NCBI RefSeq assembly: GCF_000189635.1
Contig: NW_002476377.1
Span: forward strand, 372,001-436,000
Origin: Tetrahymena thermophila SB210
Taxonomy: Eukaryota > Ciliophora > Oligohymenophorea > Hymenostomatida > Tetrahymenidae
Direction: 5' to 3'
Length of the DNA: 64,000 nucleotides
The translations under genes were made by a program, and so were the position numbers. This document shows, one piece after another, positions 1 to 14,321 of this stretch; the stretch's first letter is position 1; the number at the start of each line of letters is the position of its first letter. The notes below the pieces were generated by a model. The model saw only the letters and a program-made list of their open reading frames with translations. It was not told the origin of the DNA and ran no database searches.

Positions 1-446
1 AGACTCTCTTCATATTATACTCTTAGAAATACTAAATTTTACAATAGAAAATGGAGAATTATTATAGATAAGAAGAAAAAAAAATCACTAAAAATAAATA
101 GATAAATGATATTAATTTACATACATACTGTTGAAATTATTAACTGCAAGTTTATCACACACAATAATTTATTGATGTTTGCGTTGATTTTGATTTTTCT
201 AGATCAATTATTTTTCACAAAATCAATTTTACATCGTTAAATATATTCTAAATGTAATATCCTTGCTAAATTTCTAAATATTTAAGTAAGCTTACGGTTG
301 TTGCTATCGAAATCGCTTTTACAATTTTAAATGCTAAAATAGTTCAAAATCGAAGCTGAAATAGAAACTTTATTATCATATTTTTACCCAAATTATTTTA
401 AAATTTATTTATTAATTTGTAAGCAAATCGGTGAATAAATTAAATT
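1..446. other. AT-rich intergenic / 5' flank
   Basis: Nothing recognisable apart from A/T runs. It is the upstream flank of the Q/N-rich gene whose proposed ATG is at 447; no coding exon, RNA or repeat was seen. Confidence 0.5.
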
Positions 447-3400
447 ATGAAAAACAGAGAAAGAGTATTGAGAGATAATTAAAAAAAACTAATTTTATCA
501 AACAAATATTAAATTTACAATACATGTTAAAAAATAGTGCAGATATTTCCTATTTACTCTGACTACATTCTAAGGTCGTGAGGGAAATGAATAGAAATCT
601 TTCGAATTATTGGAGCAAAAAATTCAAAGAAGCAGTCACGGAGACGATATAAGATTAAGAGCTTTAAAGAATACTCTGATTTCATAATGTATTTCCATCC
701 AAACAAGAAAGAAATCCCTTCATTAAAGAGTAAACTTAGTTAATTTATTTATTTATTTATATATTTCTTCGATATTTTCTTTCCTTATGTGAGTCTGCCT
801 TTCTTGCTTTAAATTAAAAATAATCTTTTAAATGTTAGTTAATTTTTAGAACATTTTTGTTCATACATACTGTTCTATACCAAATATCAAATTTAACTCT
901 TAGGTTATAATTTTACCTACATTCTAAAAAAATTAAAAACCATGCAAAAAGAGTTTCGAAACATATTTTAATTTCTTAATACTAAGCTTATCTATCGATT
1001 AATAGAAAAATTAATAATCTATAACAGTGATTATAGCTATACAAAAAAAAAAAAAAAATATCAATGAAATGTACAATTAAGAAAAATCACTCAGCTTTTG
1101 CCTCTTTGTAATAATATAAGAATTAAAACAAAGATAATTGAGACAGCAGCTGCTGAAGCATCTTTTAACAAAATTTAACAAAAAGTAAATATAATTATCA
1201 ATAATGTAAAATAAAGAATGTACTTTGGTTTACATTAAAAATGCAAATACTGTTTAAAGATGATTAATTATAAAATTTTACTAACACCAAAAGTTATTTT
1301 TTTCAATTTGTTAGCAAAAAGCTATTTAAATCTAAAAAAATTTCTAATTAGAATAAAAATAATAAGATATAAGAGTTGATAACAAATAATTCATACAAAA
1401 AGAATGATTGATTATACTTCTAAAACTTTATCATTATCACATATTCTTAGATTAAGCTAGCTATTAATTAAATAGTTAACTTACTAATTTAATAATCCGC
1501 TTCAAAAGCAAAAGCAAAATATATACTTTATTATTTTCCCCCTCTCTCTTACAATAAAAATAATGCAGTAGGCAGTAAAGAATATTTCAATTTTATAAAT
1601 TTTATACATAAAATTGAACAAATTTTAGTACTATTTAAATAAATTTTTACAGGCAAATTAATTTATTTATACTCACAATCGTTATTTCTAGATTTAAAAA
1701 ATATCTACATCCTCATGTTAAATAATTTTTAGCAATTTTTATCGCTGTGAAGATAAAATTTGTCAAAGAATTTATCTAAAAATTTTATTAAAATACCCAT
1801 TTAGTTTATCGAATCTAGCAATATTTTAGATTTGTAAGCATTTGAATAATTTACATTAAAAAAATATATTTAATTATTAGGTTTCTCTTTTGTGCTAATT
1901 ACATCCTTTCGTTCCCAATGAATTCAACAGATTACTACAAATGCTCCATGGAGAAAATCCTGAAGAAATTTTAAGCAGCGACATTCGTGGACTTTATTTC
2001 TATTTTTCTAATAAGAAGATCCGTCACAAAGTACTTTTTTATAATTTTGATTTGTTGATATTTTGATTTTGAAAACATAATCGATATGTTTTAACATTTT
2101 TTTTCTATTATTTTCTTGGTTTTTTATGTCTAAATCCAAATTTAAATCTATTTGTACAATTTGATGTTGAATAGAAGAATTTGTATTATATTTTGAAGCA
2201 AAATACTTGGAAGTGTAATACACTACCAGTTTGCATATATATGTAATTAAATATATAAAAGACGTCAACCAAATTAAATTTAAAGGATTTAGATATCTTA
2301 TCTTAAAAAGTAATCTTAAAAGTGAATTTCTTCTTTTCATAAAAGTTAAGAAATAACTCTCTAAAAGCGCATCTTAATTTTCAATTTATAAAGAAAAAGG
2401 AATTTAAATTTTATTTTTATAATACTTAGATATTCCACCCATTTTATTTGGCTGCTCGCTTCAACAAAGCAATAAGACTTTACTATCTAGACAATGGAAA
2501 CGATAAAGACGCAGACCTTTCTGATGTATTTTTGAAGGTTTAAAAAGAAGTAGAACAAGCACTTTTGTCTGAGTAAAATGATGAAGAATGCTACACCAAC
2601 CAAAAGAAAAAAAATCAAAGGACTTTAGATGCTAAGCTTATTGTTTAAATCTTAGGAAAGAAGAGTGCTAGTAATGATCAAGCTTCATGCTAGAAAACTA
2701 CTAAACCATAAAATTTTGAGCTCTTCAAAAGCAAGGTAAATATAGAAAATTAATTTTTATGCATTTGACAAGTAAAATGTGCAAATTACGAACAAACAAT
2801 TTTGAATATTGGAGAGAAAGATAAAATTGAAATTTGATGTATTAATCAAGCAAGCAATCAATCAACCAATTAATTAAATGTTTCTATTTTAAATAAACAA
2901 CCAGTATAATCGATGAGTTTTGAATATTTTTTTAAGGATTTATAATTAACTTTTTTTTACATTTAAATCAACCAATTCGAGTGCTAAGCACATAAAATTA
3001 AATATTTCGCAACTTGATTAATAATTGATAAATTAATTAATTAATTGGGGGCTTGCAAATTTCATAAATGATTTCTTTAATTTTTATTTTTCAAATTATG
3101 ATCAATTAGAGTTAATATTTTTAATATAATTGGATTCTGTGGCCAGCCTTACTTAATTTTTCTTCACTCTTCTTCAGAATTTTACTGCCCCTATAAAAAA
3201 TAAATATTTATTATATTCAGCTTAAGTTTTGAAAATAAATGGTGGAAAGCCAAGCTAATAAGTAAATTAGCTAGTCAATCTCTTTTTACTCTTTCTACAA
3301 ATATAACTTTACTCCAATATTTTAAGAGAGAACACTGATAAAATCCTTTCCTTCTTTTCTTTTATTTATAATGCATAATAAATAATTTGAGTTGTTTATT

Positions 3401-5553
3401 TTTTTGAAAAAAAAACAAGAGATTGAATAATAACATAAGCAACAAAATCCAACAATTTCAATCAGCTTATTTTTAGAATTTATTTACAATCATACATTTA
3501 AAAATCTATTCTACATTACTTATTTAATGATTTTTTTAATTAAAATTTCCTTTTAGGTGTTAAATTACTTGATGCCACTCTAGTCAAATGCAATTAAAAT
3601 AATTGACGAAGATGATGTCATAACTCCTCAGTACAAAAGTATCAACTATGATGTAAAAGAATTTAAAATTTCTATATATTTTTTAATTGAGATGCCCTAT
3701 TAAAAACATAATATTTTTTTAAAGAGCTATTACATCAAATTTGTTTTTATTGCATTTTCAAATTGTAACCTTCATTTAAGAAATATCAAAAACGTCTTCA
3801 ATTTATTACAATTTTCGTTTATTAAATATAGGAAACACTCTACGGATTGGCATACACTAAAATTTTCCCTAAAATTCTTAATACTTTGTTTGAGTATTAA
3901 GAAAAGAGAGCCTAATACCCAAGCTATTTGCACTCAGTTGGTTACAGTGCCTAAAAGGAAGAAGCTACTGACTTCAGCAAAGAAGCAAACAAAGAAAAAA
4001 ATAAATAAATAATTAAGTATAAAAGCACCTTAATACACAAATATGATGAAAAGCTAAGAAGTAAGCTAACTAAAATATAACTTAACAGTGATAACTAGCA
4101 AGTTAATATTTTGAAAAGCCGCAGCAATATCTTAATATAAGAGTAGTCTTAGCAATTCACTTCTTTTGGAAATAACAATATGGTAATTTAATAGCAAGAA
4201 GCTTCATAATAATCAGGTTTAACCAACGCTATGATGATGAAATTCTGTGGAAATATGGAAGAAACAAATAGAAAATCATATACCTCTACAGCCTCAGAAA
4301 CAGTTCCTATAAAAAATCAGAATAGCAACAATGTAAATTGCAAGCAATAATAAAATAATGTTGGTATGAACAACAACTAAAAACTTAATGATGATGCCCA
4401 ATCTCATATTTCAGATTAAACTGAACGTAATGAAGATAATATAGATTACTTCACCCCTGGAGACAATAAAATAAAAATAAGAAAAATGAATGTAAATAAC
4501 TCCACAAATAAAGATAACTGTTTAAATCATTAATAAAACAGTGTTAATCTTTTTGGTCTCCCAGATAATAAAAATATCTCTGAATTCAAAACAATAGATC
4601 CTATCTTCTTCCCCTAATAAAATAATTAATCTAAACCTTTAAACCACTTATAGGATCTTAGCTATGCTAACTTACTTGCCCAACCAACTGCTGAAACTTA
4701 AAACCAAACTGATTTAGCTAACTACTAATTAATTTTCTAACAAATAGCTAATTAAAATAGCGCTCCCAACAATGTCTCAAGTCTAATAAATATTTCTAAT
4801 TCTAATCAAAGTCAATAAAATCTTATCCAAAATCTATAACAGTTCACATAGCAAAGCATGAACTAACAATAATTTTTACACCAACAACAGCAATAGCATT
4901 AAAATTAGGCAGTTTTGGGAGCTTAATTGAACTAAACCTCAAACAATAATAACCTCTAAAGCTTACTTTTATTTAATAAGTTAAACTAAGTTCAAAACCC
5001 ATCCCTCAACCAATTAATTTATGATAATAATATTTTACAACAAAACCAACTGATTTCTACAAAAAACTCTGCAAACCTAACCTTTAATAACAACTCTACT
5101 AACTTGTAAAATCTATAACAATTATTAATAAACTAAAATAACTTTTCTACTATTATCCCACAATAAAATATATTACAAAATTAGTAAAGTTAAGATCTAT
5201 TAAATTTGATTCAACTCAATCAATAAAAACAATAGTAACAACTATAAATATAACAAATGATACAACAATAACAATAGTAATAGATCTAACCTATGAATGA
5301 GCAGTTTAATTAATAAAACTAGTATTTCATGAATCCATTAATTAACTAAAGTAATTAACCTATATTTACTGAAGTATCTCGCAAGTCTATTCCTCTCTAG
5401 CCACAATAGCAAAATATAATTTAAATGCCTCTATAATAGCAACATCAGTTATAAGCAAATTAATTTTCTATAAGAAACAACAATAATAACCAATTTGACA
5501 ACTAAATGTTAGCAGATATGTGTTAACAAGTCATGATGCCACAATTTTAATGA
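447..5553 (+). CDS. Q/N-rich protein of unknown function, six exons
   Basis: Not recognised. Proposed exons are 447-464, 538-729, 1881-2030, 2430-2735, 3557-3652 and 3832-5553. All junctions fall in phase 0, giving about 827 residues. The first ~250 residues are ordinary mixed sequence (for example SFELLEQKIQRSSHGDDIR and HPFVPNEFNRLLQMLHGE), suggesting a folded helical domain of unknown family. The last exon, about 570 residues, is a low-complexity tail dominated by Gln and Asn, with pure Q runs and many TAA/TAG codons, and it ends at TGA 5551-5553. Such prion-like tails are common in Tetrahymena proteins. The short first exon and the 1.15 kb second intron are the weakest parts of the model; the start could lie elsewhere. 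The exon pieces themselves are secure because base composition and codon use change sharply at their edges. Confidence 0.7.
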
Positions 5554-8500
5554 TTAATTTGATAAATTTTAATTGTAAAGGCTAAACTGAAAGTAAGCCA
5601 AATCAGTTTTAACAATCTGAACTTTGCTTTGCCTAAAAAATAAATTTTAACATTTGTGAATTAAAAGATTGACAGCAACAAGTAAATCAATTAATTAATC
5701 AAAAAATAAATAGATAAATAATCAAAAAATCAATCAATAATTCAATCACAAAATAAATTAGTAAATAAAAAAAACTATTACAAATCAAATAAAATTATTC
5801 AATTATTATTTTCAAAAATAACAAAAGTAAAATTATTAATAATAAATAAATATATTTATAAATATAAATTCAAACAAAACACCATCATTTTTTTGGGGGC
5901 TTCTTCTGGAATGAAAAAAATGTTTAAATAATTTTAAGAAAAGCTAAACCAAAGAAAAGTGAAGGAACTTAATTTATAAATTAAAATTAATTAAAAAATG
6001 TAATTATGACAAAAAAATAATATAAAAACGAAATCAATAAATTTATATTTCTACCTATCTATCTATTTATATATTTATATTAATTTTCTATTTTTAAATA
6101 ACTTCAATAATTTTAATGTTTTCGATAATATCATATCATATTTTCAGTGTATTTTTTAAATCAATTATTCCAATGTTTTTATACAAGGGTTTAAAAATTT
6201 ATTTTTTAAAATATCACTAAGCCAAGAATTTATCATATTTTGTTGCTTAATAAAATTATTTATTTATTTTTATAGTTTACTCTAAATACAATAATTTTGA
6301 AAAATAAAATAAATTTAATGAGTATTATATTATTAGACAAAAGTATTATAGTCAAAAAACTACTTTAAAGACCAAATTAATTTTATTTATTTTTAAGCAA
6401 GTGTAATAGTTAATTTTAATAAATTTTTTCCTAATTGTTTTGAAAAAAATGTAATTACATTTTTTAAAAGAGAAAAGCTAATATATTTGTCAAAGTAAAT
6501 AATAAGAAATTAGAAATAGAAATAATGAGTTTTTTCAATATATTTTTAAATTTCAAAAATATTGCTTTTAATTATTGCTCACAAATTTTTAAATAAAAAT
6601 TTGGCATTACTACTGTATATACTGATGATTGTATCTTTTTTATTACACTATTATCATTATGATGTTATTATTTCTGTTGAATTTGGCTATAGTTTACTTT
6701 TTTCCTCTTTTTTTAATATCAGATTATTGATTTACACCTTCTCTTTTTGCTTTACAAAGTTAATCAATCACTTTCTATTTAAATTCATTTTTTTTATAGT
6801 TTTATTGTTTCCATATTTTTTTATGGTGATTTGTTAGTCATTTTTATAATAAATAAAATAATAATAAAATAATTTTCTTTAATAACTCTTATTCTTTTAT
6901 ACTTGCCTTTAATATAATAAAATGTAGAGAAAGTAGAAACGTGATAAAAACTATTTTTTATCTATTTATTTACCATTAAATAAAAATTAAGATGTATAAT
7001 TGGAATAAATAGCCAATAAAAATAAATAAAAGTAATTCTAAAAAAATGTAAAAGGGTGGTGTGGTATTGTTTAAGTTGTAAACTATGTTTGAAATATTTA
7101 TTTATATATTTGAGTTGATAGTTGTTTACAATCATCAAATAAATTACACAATATATTCCAATAGCTAATTTAGAAATTGACGCTATCAGGAATGTAATCA
7201 TAACAGGAAGTTTTTTTCTATTTAAAATAATCAAATGTTATATTTAAATGAGAAAAAGTTAAAATTTTACTTTGAGTTGCTTACCCAATTAAATTTATAA
7301 TTCTAAAATTTCTAAATTAAAATCAAATAAACTGTAATCAATATTAAATTTATATGGTTCTAGTCTAAGATTGATTATAAATCTATAAAATTCAATCATA
7401 ATTTATAAATTTAGCATCTAAGCTTTGGGAAAAATATTATAAAACCTGAAAATAATACTGTTAGTGGTTGTCTTAATTTACATTTACCCTCTTTTATTTT
7501 GCTTATGATTATATTTCCTTCTATGAAGGTATTTATTTATCTAGAGAAAATTTTGATAGTTTGCTAATTATAACAATCTGTTAATTCGCCAAATAAATAT
7601 TTGTCTAAATCTATGATTGTTTTTCTAACTAGACAGTTTATTTCCTTAAATATCTTTATTTAATAAAAATTAATAAAAAAAACGTTCTTATGTTTTTATT
7701 CTACTTTGTTTTTGCTATTTGTCTGCTTCTTAATTTACTTTCTGCTCATTTACCTTTCTCATCAGATTATCTTTAAATATCACTTCGCTAATTTATTGTT
7801 AGTAATTAAGCAAAATCCTACACTTGAAAAGAAACTAAAATTTGTTGCTGATTGACAGAGTGACAAAACAAAAAATAATCGAAATTTAGTTTCTCAAAAA
7901 TCTTACTAATTACACTTATTATTAATTTTTTACACCATTTAGTTGTTTTGATAAATATATTCATTTGTTTATTCTAAAACAGACATGTTTGTTAGTTTTT
8001 AAATTAATATTAATCATTCGAAGGTTTGAGAATCTTTAGTTTGCTTAGAATTGAAATGAGGATATTAAGTAGAAATAATTACAATGATATGAATTAATAT
8101 CAAACAAAAGCAAAAATATTTTTAAAATTAACTAACAAACTAATATAAAATGTAAGAACTAAATTTAATAATATATTAAAAATTATGTTCAAGAATAATT
8201 AATTTAAAAAGAAATTTAATTCATTATTTTTTTTTTGCTTATAAACAACTTTAAAATTGTAAGCTCTCTTAGTCCGTCTATCTTATAAATCTTACAATCA
8301 ATTAAATTTATTTGTTAACAATTATTTCAATTTACTCCCAAAATAAATTGGGCAAAAAATATTTCACCTCAATAAATTCAAGTGATTATTTTTGAAGATG
8401 TGTTCAAGTTTTGAAAAGCTAAATGCACTTAAAAACGTTGTACCAAAGTAAAAATATATTATTAATTTTATAATTTTGCATTTTTTAAATATTTTTAAGG

Positions 8501-9243
8501 ATTTGAAGTTTATTTATTAACAAAGTTAAGTCAGTAAGTAATCTTGATTATCTTTGAAGTATATTTCTAAATATATTTTCATAAAATCAAATATTATTGA
8601 TTTATTTTGCTAAGGCACATTTACTACACATTTCGTTCGTATTTATTCTTTTAAAATTAGGCAATTTCAATAATCAAATTTGAACTAATCTAAATAAAGT
8701 AACAAGTAATAAAAATATTATAAAATTTATCAATAAACTTTTTAATTTACTCTGATAAAATTCATCTACTTCATCCATTAACAAAAAATAGATTTTTTTT
8801 ATGTAATTTGAAATACAAATAATAAAAAGATTTGATATAATCACTAATATAAGATGTCTATATTATTTATATCAATATTCACTGTTTTTTTCTTCTAATT
8901 ATTATTATTGCTAATCTTATTAATTTCACTCTAAAATTAAAATAATAAAAAAATCCAAACAAATAATTTATCTTTTATTTAATTTATTCATACTTAAAGA
9001 CAAATATAATGCTTGATATATTTTGTTATAATAAATAATATTATTTAAAAAAATCTATATATTATAGAAGAGATTTGACTTATAGACATAAGAATAGATT
9101 TTTATAAAATTTTGTTAATTATTATATTTTCTTAAATTTATTTAATTTTATAAAATAGTAAATATAAAATTTATAAGTTTTTATCATTAACAATTTGTAT
9201 TTAAGTTGTTTCAAATACTACTTCATCCATCTTTTTAACTTAT
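5554..9243. other. long AT-rich intergenic region
   Basis: About 3.7 kb of A/T-rich spacer between the Q/N-rich gene and the transporter. There are open frames without TGA on both strands, but their composition is only Ile, Lys, Asn, Phe, Tyr, Leu and Gln, as expected from random A/T sequence. No gene is supported here. Confidence 0.5.
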
Positions 9244-10943
9244 TCAAAAATCTTTAGTTTCTTATTAAAATTCTAAAATATCATCTTATAATGGCTCTCC
9301 TTTTGTTTCTTTAAAAAATGATATTGTATATATAGCAGGAATAGAAATTATTCCGGTTGCTAATAGAGGGTTTATACCCAATTTTTTAGCTAAGTCAATT
9401 ACTATTGGAGCCAAAGAAGAACCTGCCACTCCTATAGACATTTGGGCTCCAACTCCTAAAGACCTTACTGTAGTTGGGTATAATTCTTCAACAAATAAAG
9501 CTAAAATGCAGAGAGTGCCACAATTAAAAATCCTCACTAAACAGGCTAGAATTGTTTAATTTATGTCAGATTTTACAAACAAAAATAATAAACATAAGAA
9601 TATGCTAGAAGTGTAAAAAATAAAAGTAAAGAGCTTTCTCTATAATTTATGGGCCACTTAGTTGCATAAAAAATAAGCTATTGCTTCACCAGCTCCAACA
9701 ACTAAAGTGTTTATATAGAGACTAGACCCAACAGAGCCTAAAGAATACTAAGTCGAATAATAAATCATTTGTGTAAAGAACATTACTAAACAGCTAGCAA
9801 TAGTTATTAGCCTCAAGCTTTTATACTTAACCAGATCTAAATAAGTATATATCTTCTAAGCTTTACTGCTTTCTAATGGATTAATAAAGCAATCTTGCTC
9901 AGTTATAGCTTCTCTTTTATTTACTTTAGCAATTCTATTTAAAGTTGAATACATTTCATTTCTTAATTCTTTTGTTAACAGAAATCTTGGAGACTCGTAA
10001 ATATAGAGGTAGTTAAGGACAGCTATTACACAAGAAGGAAAAAGTGTAAAATATATAAATATATTACGCCAATTATAAATGTATTTTGCAATTGGAACCA
10101 AAAATATTTCAAAAACTGCCCAACTCATTAGTAATAGAGTGGTTCCTCTCTAACGAAATGCTTCACCACTTTATTCATTGACCATAATCAAATTTAAATT
10201 ATTGCAAGGTACCAAACTAAATCCTAATTAAAAATATTAAATTGATAATTAATTTTGATTTAAAGTAGAATAAAATTCAATTATTTTAATTTATTTACAA
10301 AGTAATTTTAAGTTATTTAAGCTAAGAATTAAAAAATATAAAAATAATTTTTCAACTAGAAGTAGTCATACTCGAAAAGTTAAATATAAATCAATTTATT
10401 TGAATGTACAATATAGTTACCTGTTATAAAGATCATCAAGATAAGTTGGTAAATATTTTAAGAAAAAGTTATTCCTAAGATTCCCAATGTGTTAAGACTC
10501 CAAGCTGCAATCAAGCTTAGCCTTCTACCCTTCCAATCAGCGATAAAGCTAAAAAAAATGTTACCGAAAATAGGACCCCAAAATAAGGCACTTTATGAGA
10601 CACTTCTAAGGTTCCTATTATCACAATATAATTTATAATCGCTGGTAATAGTATTATAAGGCGAGGAAATTAATTTTTATTCATTGCATCCTCCACTGTC
10701 TTCAGTGCAGGATTCTCCATTTGAGCATTAGAACTCTGGATCTGGAAAATAATAAACTGGTCCAACGAATATGAATACAGAAACCATCCATTAAGCAAAA
10801 AAAATAAATAGAAGACGCATTTAATAAAATCCATCGTCTCCAACTTAATGCAAGCCTTCTTCAACAAATTTTGATGATATTCTTGTCATATCATCTAATT
10901 CCACAAGCAACTTATCATGTGAATTTTTAAAATTTTCTCCCAT
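9244..10943 (-). CDS. Major facilitator superfamily transporter, SLC22/organic-ion type
   Basis: Two exons on the minus strand, 10943-10421 and 10223-9244, joined in phase 1 through a 197-bp intron, giving 500 residues, normal for the family. A short acidic N-terminus leads into TM1, then a ~70-residue extracellular loop with several cysteines before TM2, as in SLC22 carriers. The MFS loop 2-3 signature appears as FIADWKGRR. ESPRFLL follows TM6 and ELYPTTVRSLG precedes TM11; both are hallmarks of organic-cation and sugar-porter-like MFS proteins. It should be a 12-TM plasma or organelle membrane carrier for a small organic solute; the substrate cannot be told from sequence. Several TAA/TAG codons are read as Gln. 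It stands alone, with 1.2 kb of spacer upstream. Confidence 0.85.
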
Positions 10944-12184
10944 TTTTGTGGTTAAGAGTTAAAAATAATTAAATCTAGTTTATGTTTAAATTGTTGATTA
11001 CTAACAAAACTATCTTTTTTATCTAATTTTTTAAATACTTTAATGTGTTTACATAATAAATTAAAATATCTAAAATTATTATTTTCATAATTATCTTAAT
11101 GAAATTAATAAAAATTATTTCATTTAAAATAATTGAAAAAAAAAAAATTTATTTAATAATATATTAATATATAATTTGCTAAAGAGTTTTGCTAAATCAA
11201 AATGCTATTTTAAAATTTTATTCAATTAAATAATTATTTAAGATATTTAATTAAATCAAGAAAAAACTTTTTTTAAAAATAAAATTATCTAATTTAAATT
11301 AAAAATTATTCATATGATAAAGTGAAGTGAAAATAAAGCTGTTAAAATATCTAAACACTTATCAGATTCAATAAAATTTAAATACTTTTACTTATCTTTA
11401 ATTAATATTTCTAACAGATAAGTAAATATTTTATACTAACCAGTTTTTAATTTAGGTTATTTATGTGAGGCTTTTATTAATTTAAACAAAATTTATTAAT
11501 AAATTTAATTGTTTTAAAGAAAACTAAAAATTCAAATTCTGTAGTTTAATTATCCAGAATAATATTTCCGCTAAAAATATATTACATAATCTCACTTTAA
11601 TCTTTTTTCATTCTTTGTTGAACAATTTAGCAAAATGATTAAGCTTGCTTAGGTATTTTTGAGATAAAAATGATGTCTTTTTTGCATTTTAAAATTGTTT
11701 AGTTAATAAATTATTTGTAATGTTATGTAAGTAAGTAAAAAAATGTGGAGTAATTGTATGATAAATAAGTAAATCAATTAATTTTAATAGTAAATTTGTT
11801 TTTATTTTTACTGAAAATGAAAGATTTATTTTGGTGCATTTTAAATCATGGTGCTGACGATTAATTTTTTGTTGTATTTATTATTTTAGATGGTAATCAA
11901 AGATAGAAAAATTTGAGCTGATAATTAATAGATGCAAAAATTAGAACTAAGTTAACTAACAAAAATTTAAATAATAAGAAGTTAAAAGAAAAATATATTT
12001 TTAGATATTATTCAAAGACAAATAGAATTAAATAATTAAATAGAAGTATATTAGGTATTTTTACAAATTTCCGTAATAGCTAGCAAAGCACTGATAAATA
12101 TTCTATATTTTACTTTTCATCAGTTGAAAGATTGCTTATAATATTAATAATTAGCACATAAATTGTATACAAAACGCTTTTAGA
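10944..12184. other. AT-rich intergenic region between divergent genes
   Basis: Spacer between the transporter (-) and the ABHD17-like gene (+), so it must hold both promoters. No conserved element was recognised. Confidence 0.5.
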
Positions 12185-14321
12185 ATGGATTTGAATTTTA
12201 TTGTTTTTCCTGCTCCTAAGTGTTCTTACTCAGAAGATATAATCAACGGTTAACTGATATTTATACCAAAATATGAAGATAAAGAGAATATTCTGCAAAG
12301 AGGGTTATCATAAAATAATCCTTCAACTAGCTCTGATAGTTAAAGCCCTGAAAAAGAATAAGAATTTTCAGCTACTAGAAATAAAAACTTTGGATCTCAT
12401 ACGAAACCAATTAATTATAAAAAAAAATTATCTAAGTAAGCAAATTATTATTCCAACAATCAATCTTTCAACTTTGAAGATGCTTTTTACAACGAAGAAT
12501 CTTCTCATAGGATTTTTTACTCAACTTCTTCACAGCGATAGTCTAAATATAATTCAAATCAAGCAACAAATACAAATTTAGAGAACTACCCATAAAATTT
12601 AGCTTAAGCCTAAAGCAATAATATCCTGATTTAAAAAGTGGATAATGTAAAGAAAGATAAGGACTATATATAAATCATGTAAAAAACAGCAGTACTAGCT
12701 AATGAAAAAAAGAATACATAAATATACGAAGATAGTAATAAAAGTTGTCATGAATTGAATTCTTGTGATTTAGAATTAAAGGAGGAAGATGATGAGGATT
12801 TTATGTAGAAAGATTGTAATGAATTTGATGAAATGTACTCTAATATCCAGTGCAATATCAAACCAGATTCAATCACTTAATACAGTTTTTCAAAAAATCA
12901 ATAACAGTAGAATTTACAAATGAATGAAAAATAAATTGATTCTGGATCATCTAAAAATTCAATTCTTCAATAAAAAAATGATGCCAACAATTAATGTCAT
13001 CCAAAATAAAATCAAAATTAAAATTTTAAAAAAGCTTAAACTATGTTTTCAAAAACAACTTGTAATAGTCCTACAACTAATTCATAGAAACAGTAAACAT
13101 GTAAATATCTCCCTTGCTTGTATTTGAATTCGGGTAACCACTCACCTAATTATCTTCTATACTTTCATGGAAACGGCGAGGACATTAATCTTTCTTATGA
13201 TCTTCTTTCCCACATGAAGAATAATTTGGAGGTATATATAAATATCTATCTCTTCTTAATGAATTACAAAATTAAATTATCAAATATTTTAAACCATTAT
13301 TAGAAGAATTTGTTTTTGGTTTACTTTTTAATATTTTTATTTACTAAAACTTACTGAATTAGAATCAATCAATCATACATAAATATTTTTCCTTATATTG
13401 ATGAAAGATTTTAATATTTGTTCATATTTTTTTAATTAAAATCTATTTGGTTTTATTCCTTCAATAAGAAGCAAAAAATATTTACAAATCATAAATTAAA
13501 AATATTTAAAATTAAAATTTATTATTAGATAAATGTTATTGCAATGGAGTATCCTGGATACGGTATTTATGAGGAGTATGATACTTCTGCCGATAAATCT
13601 GAACTAATCCTCAAAGATGCTGAGTATCTCTATGACTATTTGACAAATGTTTTGCATATAGATGAAAAGAAAATTATAGTGTTTGGAAGATCTATTGGGT
13701 CAGGGCCTGCTACTCATGTTGCGGCACATAGAAATCCTGGAGCTTTAGTGCTAATGAGTGCATTTACTAGCCTCAGATAAGTTGCTTCAGATTTAGTGGG
13801 CAAATTTTTATCTCTTGCACTTAAAGATCGCTTTAATAATCTAGAAAATATAAAAAATGTTACCTGTCCCACTTTCTTAGTCCATGGGCTTATAGATAAA
13901 CTCATTTCATACAATCATTCTCTAAATCTTTTTTGTATTAATTAAATTAATTAATAATATTCTACTAATTTTTTTTCAAAAAATTTTTTTCCATATAAAA
14001 TTAATATTAAATTTTAAATTTAATATAGAAAATTGTGGTGGAATTTGTTAAATTAGCATCCCAAAAGAAATGACTCATGTTGAATTTGATTTCTATGAAG
14101 ATTTTTCTAAACCATTAATCGAGTTTCTTTTAAAAAATAAATTTAATCTATTTAATTACTCTCCTAGATATAATTTTAGTATTCCTCGCTTTTTGTTTAC
14201 TAATCCTAAAAGTTAAAATAAGATTATAGATCATCAAAATGACCCTTAAAGCTCTCGTTCTTTGAATCAATTTGAACCTTAAAAAATATATAGCTAAAAA
14301 CTGAGATCAAGTTTTCAGTGA
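12185..14321 (+). CDS. ABHD17-like alpha/beta hydrolase with long disordered N-terminus
   Basis: Three exons, 12185-13231, 13529-13934 and 14029-14321, with phases closing to give 581 residues. The C-terminal ~270 residues form an alpha/beta-hydrolase domain of the ABHD17/FAM108 type. The oxyanion motif is YFHGNGED (~326-333) and the nucleophile elbow is GRSIGSG with Ser404. The acid is Asp472 in HGLIDKL and the base is His501 in EMTHVEF, so the triad is intact. ABHD17 enzymes are depalmitoylases (acyl-protein thioesterases) acting on membrane proteins; that substrate class is inferred from family. Animal ABHD17 proteins are about 300 residues. Here an extra ~310-residue Asn/Gln/Ser-rich, acidic, low-complexity region precedes the catalytic domain, with a short CKYLPC motif at the join that could be acylated. 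The tail after residue ~540 is also low-complexity. Confidence 0.85.

Noticed and set aside
5880-5935. GGGGGCTTCTTCTGG patch in A/T spacer considered as a small RNA gene
   Set aside because: No stable fold, snRNA motif or terminator arrangement could be supported by eye.
6562-6837. Hydrophobic plus-strand open frame that looks like a small membrane protein
   Set aside because: The run of Ile/Leu/Phe follows from T-rich sequence. The opposite strand is equally open and there is no compositional change at its edges.
6785-7960. About 390 codons without TGA on the minus strand, including a hydrophobic part near 6962-7234
   Set aside because: With A/T near 80% and TGA as the only stop, a few open frames of this size are expected by chance in 64 kb. 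The composition is only Ile, Lys, Asn, Phe, Tyr, Leu and Gln, and no family words or G/C rise are seen.
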